A DNA stretch of 64,000 bases from Allium sativum (taxonomy: Eukaryota; Streptophyta; Magnoliopsida; Asparagales; Amaryllidaceae): contig CM060924.1 in NCBI GenBank assembly GCA_030737875.1, forward strand, positions 153,010,197 to 153,074,196, read 5' to 3'. Below the pieces are notes generated by a model that was not told the DNA's origin, ran no database searches, and worked only from the letters and a program-made list of their open reading frames with translations. The position numbers and the translations under genes were made by a program. Each line of letters begins with the position of its first letter. The stretch's first letter is position 1. This document shows positions 1-12,070 of this stretch, in pieces.

Positions 1-1085
1 CCTCTCTGGGCCTTCTTTAACCCAAAAGAAAATCAAACAGCCAAGCGGCTTACCAATTCGGCTTATAAATCTCATATCCATATATAATATAAACTGGTAC
101 CTTTTTGTCGGGAATATCAACTCTATCACTTCCATATGCTATCAACTCAGCATATACCAGTGTTATTTCCATCAAATTCCAATCAGTTCATATCCTCAAA
201 ACCAAATCGAATTTCATTCGAACCCGAATATCAAATTTCAAATTCTTAACTCATCAACCCAATTCCATAACAGATTATTCTCTAATCCAATTCAATTCTA
301 TTTAACTCAGTTCAAGTTAATATTTCAATTTATTTCTACTATCTTATTCTATTTAACTTCATAAGTTAAAATTAAATTCCGAAACTTAATTTCCTGGGTC
401 TATTTCAAATCAATTTGAAATTACAATGCCAATTCAAAACCTTTGAATTTCTAAACAACTTGTTTTCTCAAAACAATTCAAAAACAAAACCTTTGGTAGT
501 AGTCCGTCACTTAGAACTCGAAAATGAACACTGATGATGTCGCGATTCATCATCAGAATCTATTTTCCAGCTATCGAAGTGAGTTCAATACTATATCACC
601 TTCAGTTTGAAAAACGTTTTCAAAATCTCCCAGGAACTTAAAATTTCCTTATTTTAATTCCAATCTGATTTAAATTCAAATTTTTCTTCATTTTATTTCA
701 TATACTTTACTTATATGAATTCTGATTAGTCATTTATAATCATTTTACCTTTTTATAATCTCACTCGATTATAATAACAACCAACACAACCAATATACTA
801 TATCAAATATATTCAGGTAAAATTATTCCATTTACCCTCTTTCAAAACATACCATGACGGTTCATCATATTCGAGTGTTTAGTAACCCCTATCGATATAG
901 TGGATCAAACCGATCGACCAGAATTCAAAAACAACTCAACCAATAAAACTCCACAATATAAAATCATTTTATATTAACTATAAAATACGTTCACTCGTAT
1001 ATATACACTCAAACTCAGTCTAGGATATTACTAATCCCATCTCTACTGAATCACGCCACAGAGCCAAGGTAATAACTAAACAAAT

Positions 1086-1097
1086 GCTCTGATACCA
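1086..1097 (-). other. Primer-binding site of E0 (initiator tRNA-Met)
   Basis: The plus strand reads GCTCTGATACCA, so the minus strand reads TGGTATCAGAGC, complementary to the 3' end of plant initiator tRNA-Met. It is separated from the LTR end by two bases, the usual spacing. Confidence 0.8.
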
Positions 1098-2886
1098 ACT
1101 GTAGTAACCCAAAAATCCGGTCCAATTTGAGCTGACTAAATAACACAAGTCCAACCCCAAATTACACTGGAAATTCAAGAAACTAATAGAAAGAAGACAG
1201 AGGGTGAGAATAGATAAGATAGATACTTAGAATAGAAGAAGAAGAACATACAACATCATCAGAGTAACACGAATCTCATAGCGGAACGAATAAAATATAA
1301 CATAACTTTTGAAATACTAAGTTATAACTGTATATACATACCATTTCAGAGTACAACATATAACATCACAGCGGAATAAATAATAGCTATCGACTGCTGA
1401 AGTCTCCTGCTCCAAGCTCTTCAAATATACCTGTAAATCCTGACAACTTGACTGCCGTACAAATTTAGGCACCCAAGAGTTTAGGGAAAACAAAATAAAC
1501 TCCGGGTCAGTCATGTGACTGGTGTGAATAAACTCAAATCATTTAAACAGGTATATGATATCTCATAAGACCACGCCGTGAATACGGAACGGAATTTTCC
1601 CTTATGAGAATCCAAATAACTTTTCAAAGCAATATCATTCTGATATTATAATAATGTCTAAGTACAAATAAATATCAATCTAGCAGAAACGCTTGCATCT
1701 CACGTTACTACATATATAGTATACAATCAAAATCGCAAGCACGTATTGGATGATTGGATTTCCAACTATGACAAGGTATGGAACCACCTTCCAATCAGTG
1801 TACTCTAGGAACGATACACTGGAGTTCAACAAGAACATCTTGCAACTCAGCCACACATGACCGACCACTCATTTCGCTTGAGTGTATCGAATGTACATCA
1901 CCAACGGTTGGGATCAGCAACCGTTCCCGTATATATATATGGGACAGCATTGATAGATTAAAGAAGCAAATGAACATTCTCTAGATAGGTGATTATACAC
2001 CCTACTTCGGTGCGACCAACTTAGCCATGCTGCCTGCCCGATTTCTGTCATTTACCGGATGTGAGGCTAGAAGCTACGCTTTATCATCACAATAGATTCA
2101 CTTCGAATGCCACATTGTCAGATCCATCGAAAATCACTAATTGACGTCTACAACAATACATTACGTGTCAGCTAAAAGAAGTTTCCTTCTCCGCTTCCAC
2201 TCTTGGTACGGTTGAAGAAATCAATGTACGTGACCTTTCTGGAAATACTTTGTCAGACATCCATCTTCATTCACTTAAAATGTCACATCGTCATACCCGC
2301 CAAATCACAAATTGACTTATCCAAAAATAACACGGGTATACAGCTAAGAGAAACGAATTCCTCCGCCACCAAACGTGAGTACGTTTGAACAGATCAACTT
2401 ACGCGATCCATTGGATATACTCTGTCAGACCTTCATCCATACAAGTTGTCCTGGGACTGGACAAACCGAAGGCACTATTCTGTAAACAGGATAGCCCTTG
2501 CATTTTACTCCGTCTTCAATTATCTTTGGCATATATGATTCGCGACGCTTATGCCAATACAGAGTGGTTCTTTGGATAATAATCCAACCGGTCTCTCCAT
2601 ATTAGCAATGTTAAAATGGTCAAAACTTCGATAGTCGGTGAGTTAACTATCAAAGAAAAACAAGTGTGCAAACAACGATATTATTTCCAAATCGAAATTA
2701 TATCGAACAAACATCATTTAACATAAATCTCTTTTGTTCATTTATTTACTTATCTCCTGTTTCCCTATATTCTATATTCTTATTTTTTTCTTTTATCAGA
2801 AAACATTTCTGATTCTCGTTTGGAAAACATTTCCAAAACTCCTTTACGATCAAACCTTACCATTTCTTAGTTAAGAAGGAATTCAC

Positions 2887-2929
2887 TCAAGTTGGGGTAT
2901 AATTACCTCTCAGACCTTAACTGAACAAC
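2887..2929. repeat. 43 bp block identical in two diverged LTRs (copy in E0)
   Basis: The block starting TCAAGTTGGGGTATAATTAC is identical over 43 bp to 19897-19939 in E0', whereas the flanks differ by substitutions and indels. It could be a constrained LTR element or a chance conserved stretch. Confidence 0.8.
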
Positions 2930-3258
2930 GTTATAACTTCGAAATGGTCAAAGTTTATCTTTTAATCTTTAACAACTTCTTTTCGCCTTTCTCGGATTCA
3001 ATTTTACTAATCCACTTCTATATTTAAAACATTGGTTATAACGATAACGTTATAATTCCTCCTTTCGAATTATCTAACTTTAATTATAACTTCTATTCTT
3101 ATTAGTGAATAATTAACCTAACACTTATTTATTTAATATAAATAAATTTCTATTTAAACACTGGAAATATAAGTACTTTCCCGAATTCGATATAATCGAA
3201 TTCGCCGATTAGCTCTCTTCGAGAAATCTCTATTTGATTAACTCGACTTGACTAACCC

Positions 3259-3450
3259 CTTTCGAATAACATATTCGATTAACTAACTTTCGAATACCAT
3301 ATTCGATTAACTAACTTCGAATACCATATTCGATTAACTCCTTTCGAATGCCTATATTCGATTAACTAACTTCGAATACCATATTCGTTTTACTAACTTT
3401 CGAATAACATATTCGATTTACTCCCTTCGAATGTCTATATTCGATCAACT
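3259..3450. repeat. 28 bp tandem array with an internal inverted repeat
   Basis: About seven imperfect copies of a unit of about 28 bp, CTTTCGAATAACATATTCGA followed by TTAACTAA. Each unit carries the inverted pair TCGAATA/TATTCGA around a three-base centre, so each can fold into a small hairpin. The array lies inside the E0 LTR. Confidence 0.85.
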
Positions 3451-3766
3451 TCATTCACTTTATAAAGATTTCCTTTTTAACAACGTTTTATTCATTTGAA
3501 AAGATTTACTTTTAAATAACGGTTATACACTTTAAAAATGATTTTCTTTTTATAATGTTTCCTTTCCAATTCTATTTGTAAATGGTTTACAAATATTTCC
3601 TTTTCAAATTTATTCTTCAAATATTCTAACTCCTTAAATTTTCGGGAAAATTCGCCATAACCTCCTTTGTAACGGGAGCATCGGGAAAATCCCCAAACTC
3701 GCCACACCGGCCTTTCCATTCAAAAAGAAATGTTTTAAATTTATTTTCCTTTTTAAAATATCTCCT

Positions 3767-3865
3767 ATTTATAAATATCCCAATTTATAAATATTCCTTA
3801 TTTATAAATATTTAAATTTATAAATATCTCTTATTTGTAAATATTCCAATTTATAAATATTCTAT
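3767..3865. repeat. AT-rich tandem array (TTTATAAATATTCC-like)
   Basis: Six to seven degenerate copies of a 13-16 bp unit built on TTATAAATAT, inside the E0 LTR. Confidence 0.75.
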
Positions 3866-6283
3866 TTTCAATATCACTTTGAAAATCTCCTTTATCAACA
3901 TTTCGGTATGTTATGGTATTCAATCATATCAAATCACGATGTCTAATCCCGTCCATACACACAAAATCAACAACAGGTTATAATTCACATCATATATTAA
4001 AATATATGAAAAACAATAAAATAACTGTTGAGGAATCCAGTCGGATTCCTCCAACCTGTCTCCCTGCATCACAGATGTTAAACAATATAGATAACATCAC
4101 TTTCAGTTCCATATGATATATTCTGTTAAACAGAATCAATATAGAAATTTAACTAACTGACTAGCAGTTCAATCAAACAATCAACACACAGTAAATCAGA
4201 CAAATTTCTAACAGTTCTAAAGATACAACATGAAATTATAAACTGTTTAGAGTTGGTGAGATTTACTCACTTTGGCAGTTCATCGTTAAAGAACGATAAA
4301 CTGTTATTTGATTTGAATCAAACAATTTATTTTGCCATGAATTCATACGATCCCCAATCCATTTCCAGTCAGCTTCATTGTGAAGATCTCGTCCATAGGG
4401 TCCTATCGGATCTTGTTTCGCTCAATTCTGACATCGTATGTTCAAGTTACGATCTTAACAAGTTTGTACAACTATTTGAATTTAAATAAACTTTTTAAAT
4501 AAATATTACTAGGCTTTAACCTTATCCCTTCTTATCCGGCCCACTATGAAAACAAGCCCGCTCCTCTTCATTATTCTTCTTCCCGAATTTCTCTAGTATT
4601 CAATCGCACTACTATACTCCGTTACCCCCTCGTTTGACCCTCCTTTGACCGACGCTTCCCACCACCTCGGCCATCGAACTCCATCGCCGACAATCCCAAA
4701 AGACTCGGCGCCCAAAACTCCACCTGCCCGTCACCTCCTCCTCGCGTTCGATGCTACCCACCAACGATCCGCCCTGTAGCTCGTGTCCACCCATGTCTTC
4801 CGCGATTTCCAGGCTTCAGGCCCCTGATAGCAGTACCTCGCGATGGCAGTTCTCCCTCCCCTAAGCTCACGGATCATCAAATCAAAACCACCAGACGAGT
4901 CCTCATCAACGCCGCTTCCTTCTTGCCTCCATCACATGGAGTTCGAACTCCATTCTTCCACTGCATCGACAGCAGTTTTCACGTGCAACTCAGAAAGAAG
5001 AACAACCCCTTTCAAATTTCACTAACAGCACATTAAAACGAAGGGCGTGACCCTAGGAAACCGAATATAATTTTAGTTGGATTTCTAGGTTTTGTTTTCA
5101 TTTTTTCTTTGATCGATTTTGTCTTTCGTTTTTTTTTTTTTTGGAAGAGGAACAACAGATCTTGGCGGCCGCGATTTTTTTTTTCTGTTGACCTTAGTAG
5201 AATGAGAATTAGGTTATAAGGGTTAGGTTATTATATAGGTATACCTTATTTTTTGGGTACCCGGATGCATAGAATTTCGTACTTCTATGGACTGCTAACG
5301 ACAAGAATAAAAATACCAATGAGATGAACAATGTCCCCCGATCCCAAAAATATAATAATATAGACTAGTTGACTTATTCTGTGAAATTCTCAAAACACTG
5401 ATTTAGGGTGCACAATATTTCAATTAAATTATATTCCCATTTTGTCTTCTAAAAAATCCTACGGTCGCATACACTACCCAAAAATCACGAAACTGGACAT
5501 ACAGCTACAGCTCGACATTACGGTCCCAATGAAACTGGTTTCGTCAAATTCCGACTTCGTTTGCAAAACCGACTATTTTTAAAGCTCTAAATGACCCATT
5601 TAAATATATAAATATAATTAAATTAAATATAAATAAATTTATATTATCGTATATCTTCACATATGATATCGTACAGCTCCAGAATATCATATCAGAATTT
5701 ACAGTTTGATATTTCAGATTTTAGATTTATCGATATTCAGTTTATATCGAAAATCCTATTATAACGTAAATAAAGCGTCGCAAATTATAAAGGAACTCCA
5801 CAGCGACTTTTCTGAAATTTGATTTGGACGTAAATCAAAATCTACACGACGAAATCCCGATTTTTCTCTTCCACTGGAAAGATATACTGCACCAGCTCCA
5901 CATGTTTCTTGTTTCACAGAAATCCGGCTTAAAACGAATCCTGTACATTCAGTTGAAGTTCAAATCGCCAAATAGCGAACTGCCGCGTCGTTACGCACTC
6001 TATTTTAATTATATTATAATTATACGTTCAAACTGTCGTCGATTGAATATATTCGTCAATATAATCCAACTCCAAGTTGAATTATATCTTTGGGATGACC
6101 CCATTCACAGAATATTTGTATTTCCAATATTTTTGATTATTTCGACATTATAATATATTTTATTGTATTATAATTATTAATTAAATATTCAATATTATTT
6201 AATTCACGTTCTCGATACCGATAAATCGATATTTAATAATTAAATAAATAAATTGTTCAACAGCTAAAATGCGGGTTACTACA

Positions 6284-7067
6284 CACTTGTACAAGCCAAG
6301 GGCTTGTTGCATAGATGTGAGTTCAAAAAGAACTCACCTTTGGCTCTTGAATATCAAGAACAAGCTCCAACAAGGAAGAACAAGCACAAATCCAAGCAAA
6401 GAAGCTTTCTTTCTTCAATCACTCCTCTCTTATCTCCTCATGAACACATATGAAGACTCATGGATGTTAAAACATGCTAAAAATCCAAAATTGAGAGGAT
6501 AGAAAGGTAGAGAACGAGTAGAGAGAGCTTACCCATGTCATAGAATTGGATTTGCACAAGAATTGAGCTCAAGATTGGAAGCCCTATCTTAGGGAATTTC
6601 TATTTCCCATTCCCTCCTCAATTTTCTATTTTCCTAAGTGTTTGGAGAATGAATGAAGAGAAGGGGGTTGATTTGCTTATATGGAGTGAGCTAGGCTACC
6701 TCAACCAAGCCCTAGTCAAGGTGCCAATTTTCACGAACTTGTAACATATCAAACCTTATAGTTTTCGAACACCTAAACGACGTTTTGAACTCGATGGAAT
6801 TGGTTTCGAGTCCAAATTCATTCGTATGTGAAAAGTGATATTTTAGTCATACATTCTAATGAGAACCGACCAAATTTCACTCACTCAAAAGGTATCGATG
6901 CTTATAGTCAAAAAGGTCGTAAATGATGATCCAGACTCAATTGAAGTGGTCCCGAATCCTAATTTTATCGTTTGTAAAAAACGACATTTTGAGTGACACC
7001 TCGGATACGACGATAGATTTAAATAAAATATTTAAATCCATTATCATGGAATGAGCGGGTTGTTACA
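6284..7067 (-). repeat. E1 3' LTR, truncated by the E0 insertion
   Basis: Matches 12613-13395 almost base for base. On the minus strand it begins TGTAACAACCCGCTC. Its outer part is missing where E0 begins at 6283. Confidence 0.85.
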
Positions 7068-7082
7068 GACTTCCCCCCTTAA
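7068..7082 (-). other. Polypurine tract of E1
   Basis: The minus strand reads TTTTAAGGGGGGAAGTC immediately before the 3' LTR start TGTAACAACC. This is the normal place for plus-strand priming. Confidence 0.75.
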
Positions 7083-10008
7083 AAGAATTACGTCCCCGCA
7101 ATTCTTTAAGATTCAAGTAATGAGTAACAACCGAAAATAATACCACGAAGTGGTTCAACAAGAACCGCCACGAAATGAAAAGATCACACCAACGGCTAGG
7201 TGAGATCCCAATTTCGTCTCGCAAGATCATAAAAACTAGTTCAATCTCGAACTCCATACCCATGAAGGTAGTCATCCCAAACGGGTAAAATAATTCCAGA
7301 AAAATTGATAAGTGCTTTGAATTTGAATAGACTCGCCTTTCTTCGTATGATTCTCAAGGGAACGAGAATCAATAGAGTACACAAAACTAAGCGAATCTAA
7401 TTTGGAATTTCAAGAAGCAGCGGGACTACGTCCTCTGACGCGAAATATCAATAGTAGATATTTCTCTAGGATATAAGATGGAAATTACAGTGGTTGACTA
7501 ATCCATTCCCAAAACTCAATCACGACGATGTAGCGAACACCGAACTTCAGCACTTTAGTCTTGCGACAAGGTGGCTAATACCAATCAAAAGAACAACATA
7601 GAGGTTCCAACGAATTTAGCTAAGGAAAGCATTTCTCGAAGTAATAATCGATTTTAACATCAATGATTCAAGGTTGGTAATGGGATTCTTATGAACTACT
7701 CAGGGAAATCGATTTCTAACTAGGTACTAAATCTCATTTAGTAACCATAAGGACGAATCATTAGGAATTATACAAAATTCCCAATATTCAAAAACTTGAG
7801 TATCGATTTCAGAAAATCAGAAACATCAAGAAGATGATGGACAAGTAGTGCACAACTTACCACTTCGAAACAACATGATTTAAGATAATTTTCCGCCAAA
7901 AATCTCAAATCGCAAAAACATCCGCAACTAATCAAAGAAGCAACAGACAATTTCTACAACAAGACGAGATTAAACCAAAGAGGTCATAATCCCCAAAAAT
8001 TTGATTTACAAGGGTTAACAAGCGTGCGGAGACAATTGTCAATCCAAATGATTCAAACAAACAAAGGAGGAATATCAAAAGAGCTCATCCTTTCGATATT
8101 CATTTCTAAGAACAACGCAAGGCTAAGTCCACAAGTGAATTGACTATAGCACTTCCGGATGATCAACTAGATCATAGGTTCGAAGAAAGGAATTATTGAG
8201 TTCGTTGCGGATCGCAAAACCCAAATTTCCCTTCCTCCACGGGATTCCCATTCTCTCGAGTGATCGTTCACTAGAGAAAACAAGGAGACACATGGAATCA
8301 TAAGAATACTAAATTCTCTTTAGCAAATAGAAACAAGGATTAAGAATTAGGCGAGATTCTCAATCACTAAGAATTCTCGAAAATCAAAGATCTGAAATCC
8401 AGCAACAAGAGACATAAATGAATAACTCTTTGGGTTGTTCCTGGAGTTATTTAATTTATTCAAAGGAAAGATTCAAGAAAATTTCTAATTGAAAATCTTG
8501 AACCACTCAAATTCTTGGAATTACTTCAAGGAAGTCTAGAAATAAATTATCTAGAAAAAAACAAACGATTACAAAAAATCGCAAAAATCGAAAATATCAT
8601 TATTTTGATTAACTTATTAATGGTTAATTTAATTTTAGTGATCATTTCAAATGTCGGATTGTCACATAATGGTGTTTAGGAATTCCGAACTACAACATGG
8701 CGTCCCACGTCTCGTTCGAGATCCTTAACGCACCCAATGGACAAGTTAACACAAGAAAGTCCTCGCAATTTCTAATGTTCACGCAATTCTCGCGAAAATA
8801 TAAAAATTCAATAAATCATTCGGGATGGCACAAAGGAAATAAAATTCCTTTATCAACTTACAAATAAAATATAATTGATATCTTTTGATAACGAAGAACA
8901 TGGTCGACGTATATCAAAAGAACATAAATAAAATAATCTCTGAACAAGGTAAATGACATTAAGGAATTAATGACATGTACCTTGACTCAAGAAGAGGGAA
9001 CACAAGAAGCGGGATGCATTCCCTCATTCTTGATCTTAAGTTTGGAACGCAACGATACATTTATTGAGTTAATTTAGCACAAATGCTTGGTGACTCACAC
9101 CGGCACAATGAGGTAACAAATGAGTTGTTTTAGCCCGAAGGCTAGGTGATCTCACATAGAACTAGAACTACATAGATGGCAACAAGGGAGTAGATTTAAT
9201 CACAACGACACGATATCTCCATGCCGACGGACAAGAGGTCAATAGACCATGCTAGGTATGTAATGACGTACGAAACAATCTTAACTAGAAATCAAGAAAT
9301 ATCAGGATCAAAGGCGCTTACCACATGCGTAACGACGCACTGGCAAGATATCCAATGATCAATCAACTACAAGGATCATAAATGATCAACAAGATAGGTG
9401 TGATACACAATAGTTCTCAAATGCACAAGTTCAGTAATTATCCGTCAAAGCAAACACAAGGGTCCATAGTACTCTTGCTTACTAAGGCATTTAATTAAAT
9501 TTCTCGTGCAATTGAAGTAGTCATGACAATGTCGAATTACGATCACCGAAGCGATCGACAACTTGAAATTTACGTTTTAATAACGTAATTCACACAAAAA
9601 CAGACATCGATTAGTAACTCGAGTCAAAGAATAAAACAGAAGCACCACTAGAGCACACAGGCCCTAGACGAACTATAGAAATCAACCTGAAAGAAAACGA
9701 GTCGGTAACTATTCTAAAGGACCAAAAATAGGTCACTAGATACTCAAACACCCCTCTGTAGGAGGTACACTGGGTGAACCGGCACTCGCACGGCTACGAC
9801 CTACTATTTCACTTCTTTAAGGAAAAAGAAGGAGCGAAAAGTTATTCTCAAGTTGAATCAAACGATGAGAATTCAATCGAAATGGAATCGTATAGGAAGA
9901 TAAGCTAGGACGGGTCTTAAGGCTCTAACTAAAATCCTAAAGCACGATTCCTGAGAGAGGCTCAAGACAATATCATCGTCATAATATCTTACACTGTTTC
10001 GAAAAGTT
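7083..10008 (-). other. E1 interior, no coding domain seen
   Basis: About 2.9 kb with only short frames of at most about 70 codons. No retrotransposon protein motif was recognised on either strand. It lies between the polypurine tract and primer-binding site of E1. Confidence 0.6.
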
Positions 10009-10021
10009 GGCTCTGATACCA
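10009..10021 (-). other. Primer-binding site of E1 (initiator tRNA-Met)
   Basis: The plus strand reads GGCTCTGATACCA, the reverse complement of a tRNA-Met primer site. It is two bases from the LTR end at 10024. Confidence 0.8.
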
Positions 10022-10739
10022 ACTGTAGAGCCCCACCTCTATACCCACTATCGTCCAGTTCATTTCAGAGAAATGTCGTCGATCATAACGGAGACTGAGG
10101 TTTGTGAGGAGCGACCGATTGTATAATTGCTCCACGTGAGGAATGCACATCGAATTCTGGTACCGATTAAAATTTCAACATGACCATTCGGCACATAGGG
10201 CAACCACACAACGGCCATATGCAATCCGGAAAGCAGTATAAAATAGGCAACAACAACAATATAAATATGGTATATCTCAAAGCCAGACACAGAAAAATCA
10301 TATCACAAAGGCGAAATAGATATGAATAAACCAAGAATGTATACAACAAGCTAGTGGTCAACAATGATCCACTAAAACATGTATCACAATCTAAATAATA
10401 GAGTATGTACACAACGAGAGATAACGTCATAGGTACATAAGTACATAAAACTGCAGAGACAGAGTAGCAAGCTGAAAGCAGAAGATCAACCCTGCGAGGA
10501 GACCCAGAGGAGCACCTAAAATGACTCGGTCTGACCCGGGTATTATTTATAAGAAAATAAACAATAAACGGGTCAGTCTAGCTGTACTCATCAAATAAAC
10601 TGAGATAATAAGAGATATAACTCAGGATGATATGATTCTACAAATAACATCTAATCATAACTAAATACGAAACATGGCATGTCAACACAACTATCTCTAA
10701 GTAATCTCCTAGCTAACGTAGAATGCAATAATCCAATAA

Positions 10740-10930
10740 TCGTAAATCATCAAGGTAATCATAAATCATAAGTCATAAATCATAGAAGTAATCATAAATC
10801 ATCAAGAGATCATAAATCATCAAGTAATCATAAATCATCAAGTAATCATAAATTAAATTAACCCGCGTTGCATTAAAGAAATCAAGGATCACAAATCATA
10901 GATCACAAATCATAAATCGTAAGTCATGAA
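10740..10930. repeat. Tandem array of AATCATAAATCATCAAGT-type units
   Basis: Degenerate 9-18 bp units built on ATCATAAATC and CATCAAGTA, in the E1 LTR. Confidence 0.8.
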
Positions 10931-10989
10931 TCATAAAGGGGGCAGGCCTGTTCATAGATTGAGATGAGATCTCTAGGTAGCGAACCTAT

Positions 10990-11127
10990 CCACAGTGCTG
11001 GGAGCCAAAGGTCCCCACTATGCCCGGGTTGTGACCCCGGAGAGAGGAAAACATAAATCCACAGTGCCGGGAGCCGAAGGTCCCCACTATGCCTGGGTTG
11101 TGACCCCGGAGAGAGGAAAACAAAAAT
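10990..11127. repeat. 69 bp direct tandem duplication
   Basis: Two copies, 10990-11058 and 11059-11127, start CCACAGTGCTGGGAGCC and CCACAGTGCCGGGAGCC and end GGAAAACA(T/A)AAAT. They differ at only a few positions and are GC-richer than the surroundings. Confidence 0.9.
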
Positions 11128-11835
11128 CATGGAAAATCATAGAAAGTTGGACCGACGTCCCATAGATGAAGGTCACAAATCGTATATTCCCACTCGGGCG
11201 ATCGAGGACCACAGAACACAAGTCATAAAGGATCACATCGATCCGGGTGAATAGAAATTACTCCGATCTAGTTGACATGAGGAAATAGCAACATGTCCCA
11301 TAACCACATGTTATTCTCGAATATTTACGAACCCGTAGTTGGTTTCTATTCAAAACAGAGAGAGTCACCACACATGTTCGAACGCACGAGTCCAAGAGTT
11401 ATTCGCCGAAGTAAACATATAAGGGGTCATAGTCCTCGTTTTTACTAGGGTAAATAAACTAAATTTCTCGTCTGATCGATAGGATAAGGAATTGTATATG
11501 AATCAATAGAATCAGGACCGGGTTTAGAAATCGAATTCTATTTTAAAAGGATTTGAATTTAAAAACTGATTAAACATTTGTTCGATACCCATTGACAATA
11601 TATATAACCGCATTATCCATTGTGGTTTAATTATTCATAAAAACCGTCGCTGTAGCGAAGAGAACATAGAAATCATGAACATAGACCATAAATCATAAAT
11701 CCATAAGCAATTATCCATAACAACGAAGATGATCTCCGATGAATTCATAGCCCATCAACGTGTAAGGAAGGGTCGAGAAGAAGTCCAGAGACAAGCGGAA
11801 TCGTGCGCGGAAGCGCACGATCGAAACAAGGTCAG

Positions 11836-12070
11836 GCCTGGGCAAAATTGCCCAGGCTCAGCCAAACCGGTCGATTGCCGGTTTGGAATCCATAGACCAG
11901 TTCTGGCCTGGGCTATTGCCCAGGCTGAACCAAGAACGGTCGACCGGCCGAACCAAGACCGGTCGACCGGCCATATGGGGCGGTCGACCGTTTTCACAAA
12001 GAGAGAAAACCGGTCGACCGCCCTGATTTGGACCGGTCGACCGGTCTAGGCCTGGGTTGTTGCCCAGGCC
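11836..12070. repeat. GC-rich cluster of hairpins and GGTCGACC palindromes
   Basis: Three inverted repeats of the same stem: GCCTGGGCAA/TTGCCCAGGC at 11836-11857 (10 bp stem, 2-base loop), GCCTGGGC/GCCCAGGC at 11906-11925, and GGCCTGGG/CCCAGGCC at 12049-12070. A fourth stem, CCAAACCGG/CCGGTTTGG, lies at about 11862-11886. Between them are five copies of a palindrome centred on GGTCGACC, mostly in the form CCGGTCGACCGG (about 11937-12046). The cluster stands out strongly from its AT-rich surroundings. Confidence 0.9.

Larger units (their letters stand above)
1..6283 (-). mobile_element. E0: Gypsy-type LTR retrotransposon, 5' end (leader plus 5' LTR), continues beyond window
   Basis: Read on the minus strand, this is a 5' LTR (6283 to 1100), a two-base spacer, an initiator-Met-type primer-binding site (1097-1086) and then about 1.1 kb of untranslated leader running off the left edge. 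No gag or pol reading frame is visible in the leader. The right end abuts sequence matching the 3' LTR of E1, so E0 appears to have inserted there. A long LTR and tRNA-Met priming suit Del/Tekay-type chromoviruses or large non-autonomous derivatives, but no coding domain is present to decide. The strand and LTR limits are read from the sequence; the lineage is inferred. Confidence 0.7.
1100..6283 (-). repeat. E0 5' LTR, about 5.2 kb
   Basis: The ends are perfect 11 bp inverted repeats, TGTAGTAACCC at 1100-1110 and GGGTTACTACA at 6273-6283, giving the TG...CA form of an LTR. The primer-binding site lies two bases outside the left end. At 5184 bp it is exceptionally long; an unrecognised nested insertion could account for part of the length. 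It contains a palindromic 28 bp tandem array (3259-3450), a TTATAAATA-rich array (3767-3865) and a GC-richer stretch (4610-5030). Much of it aligns by eye with 17144-21100. Confidence 0.65.
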
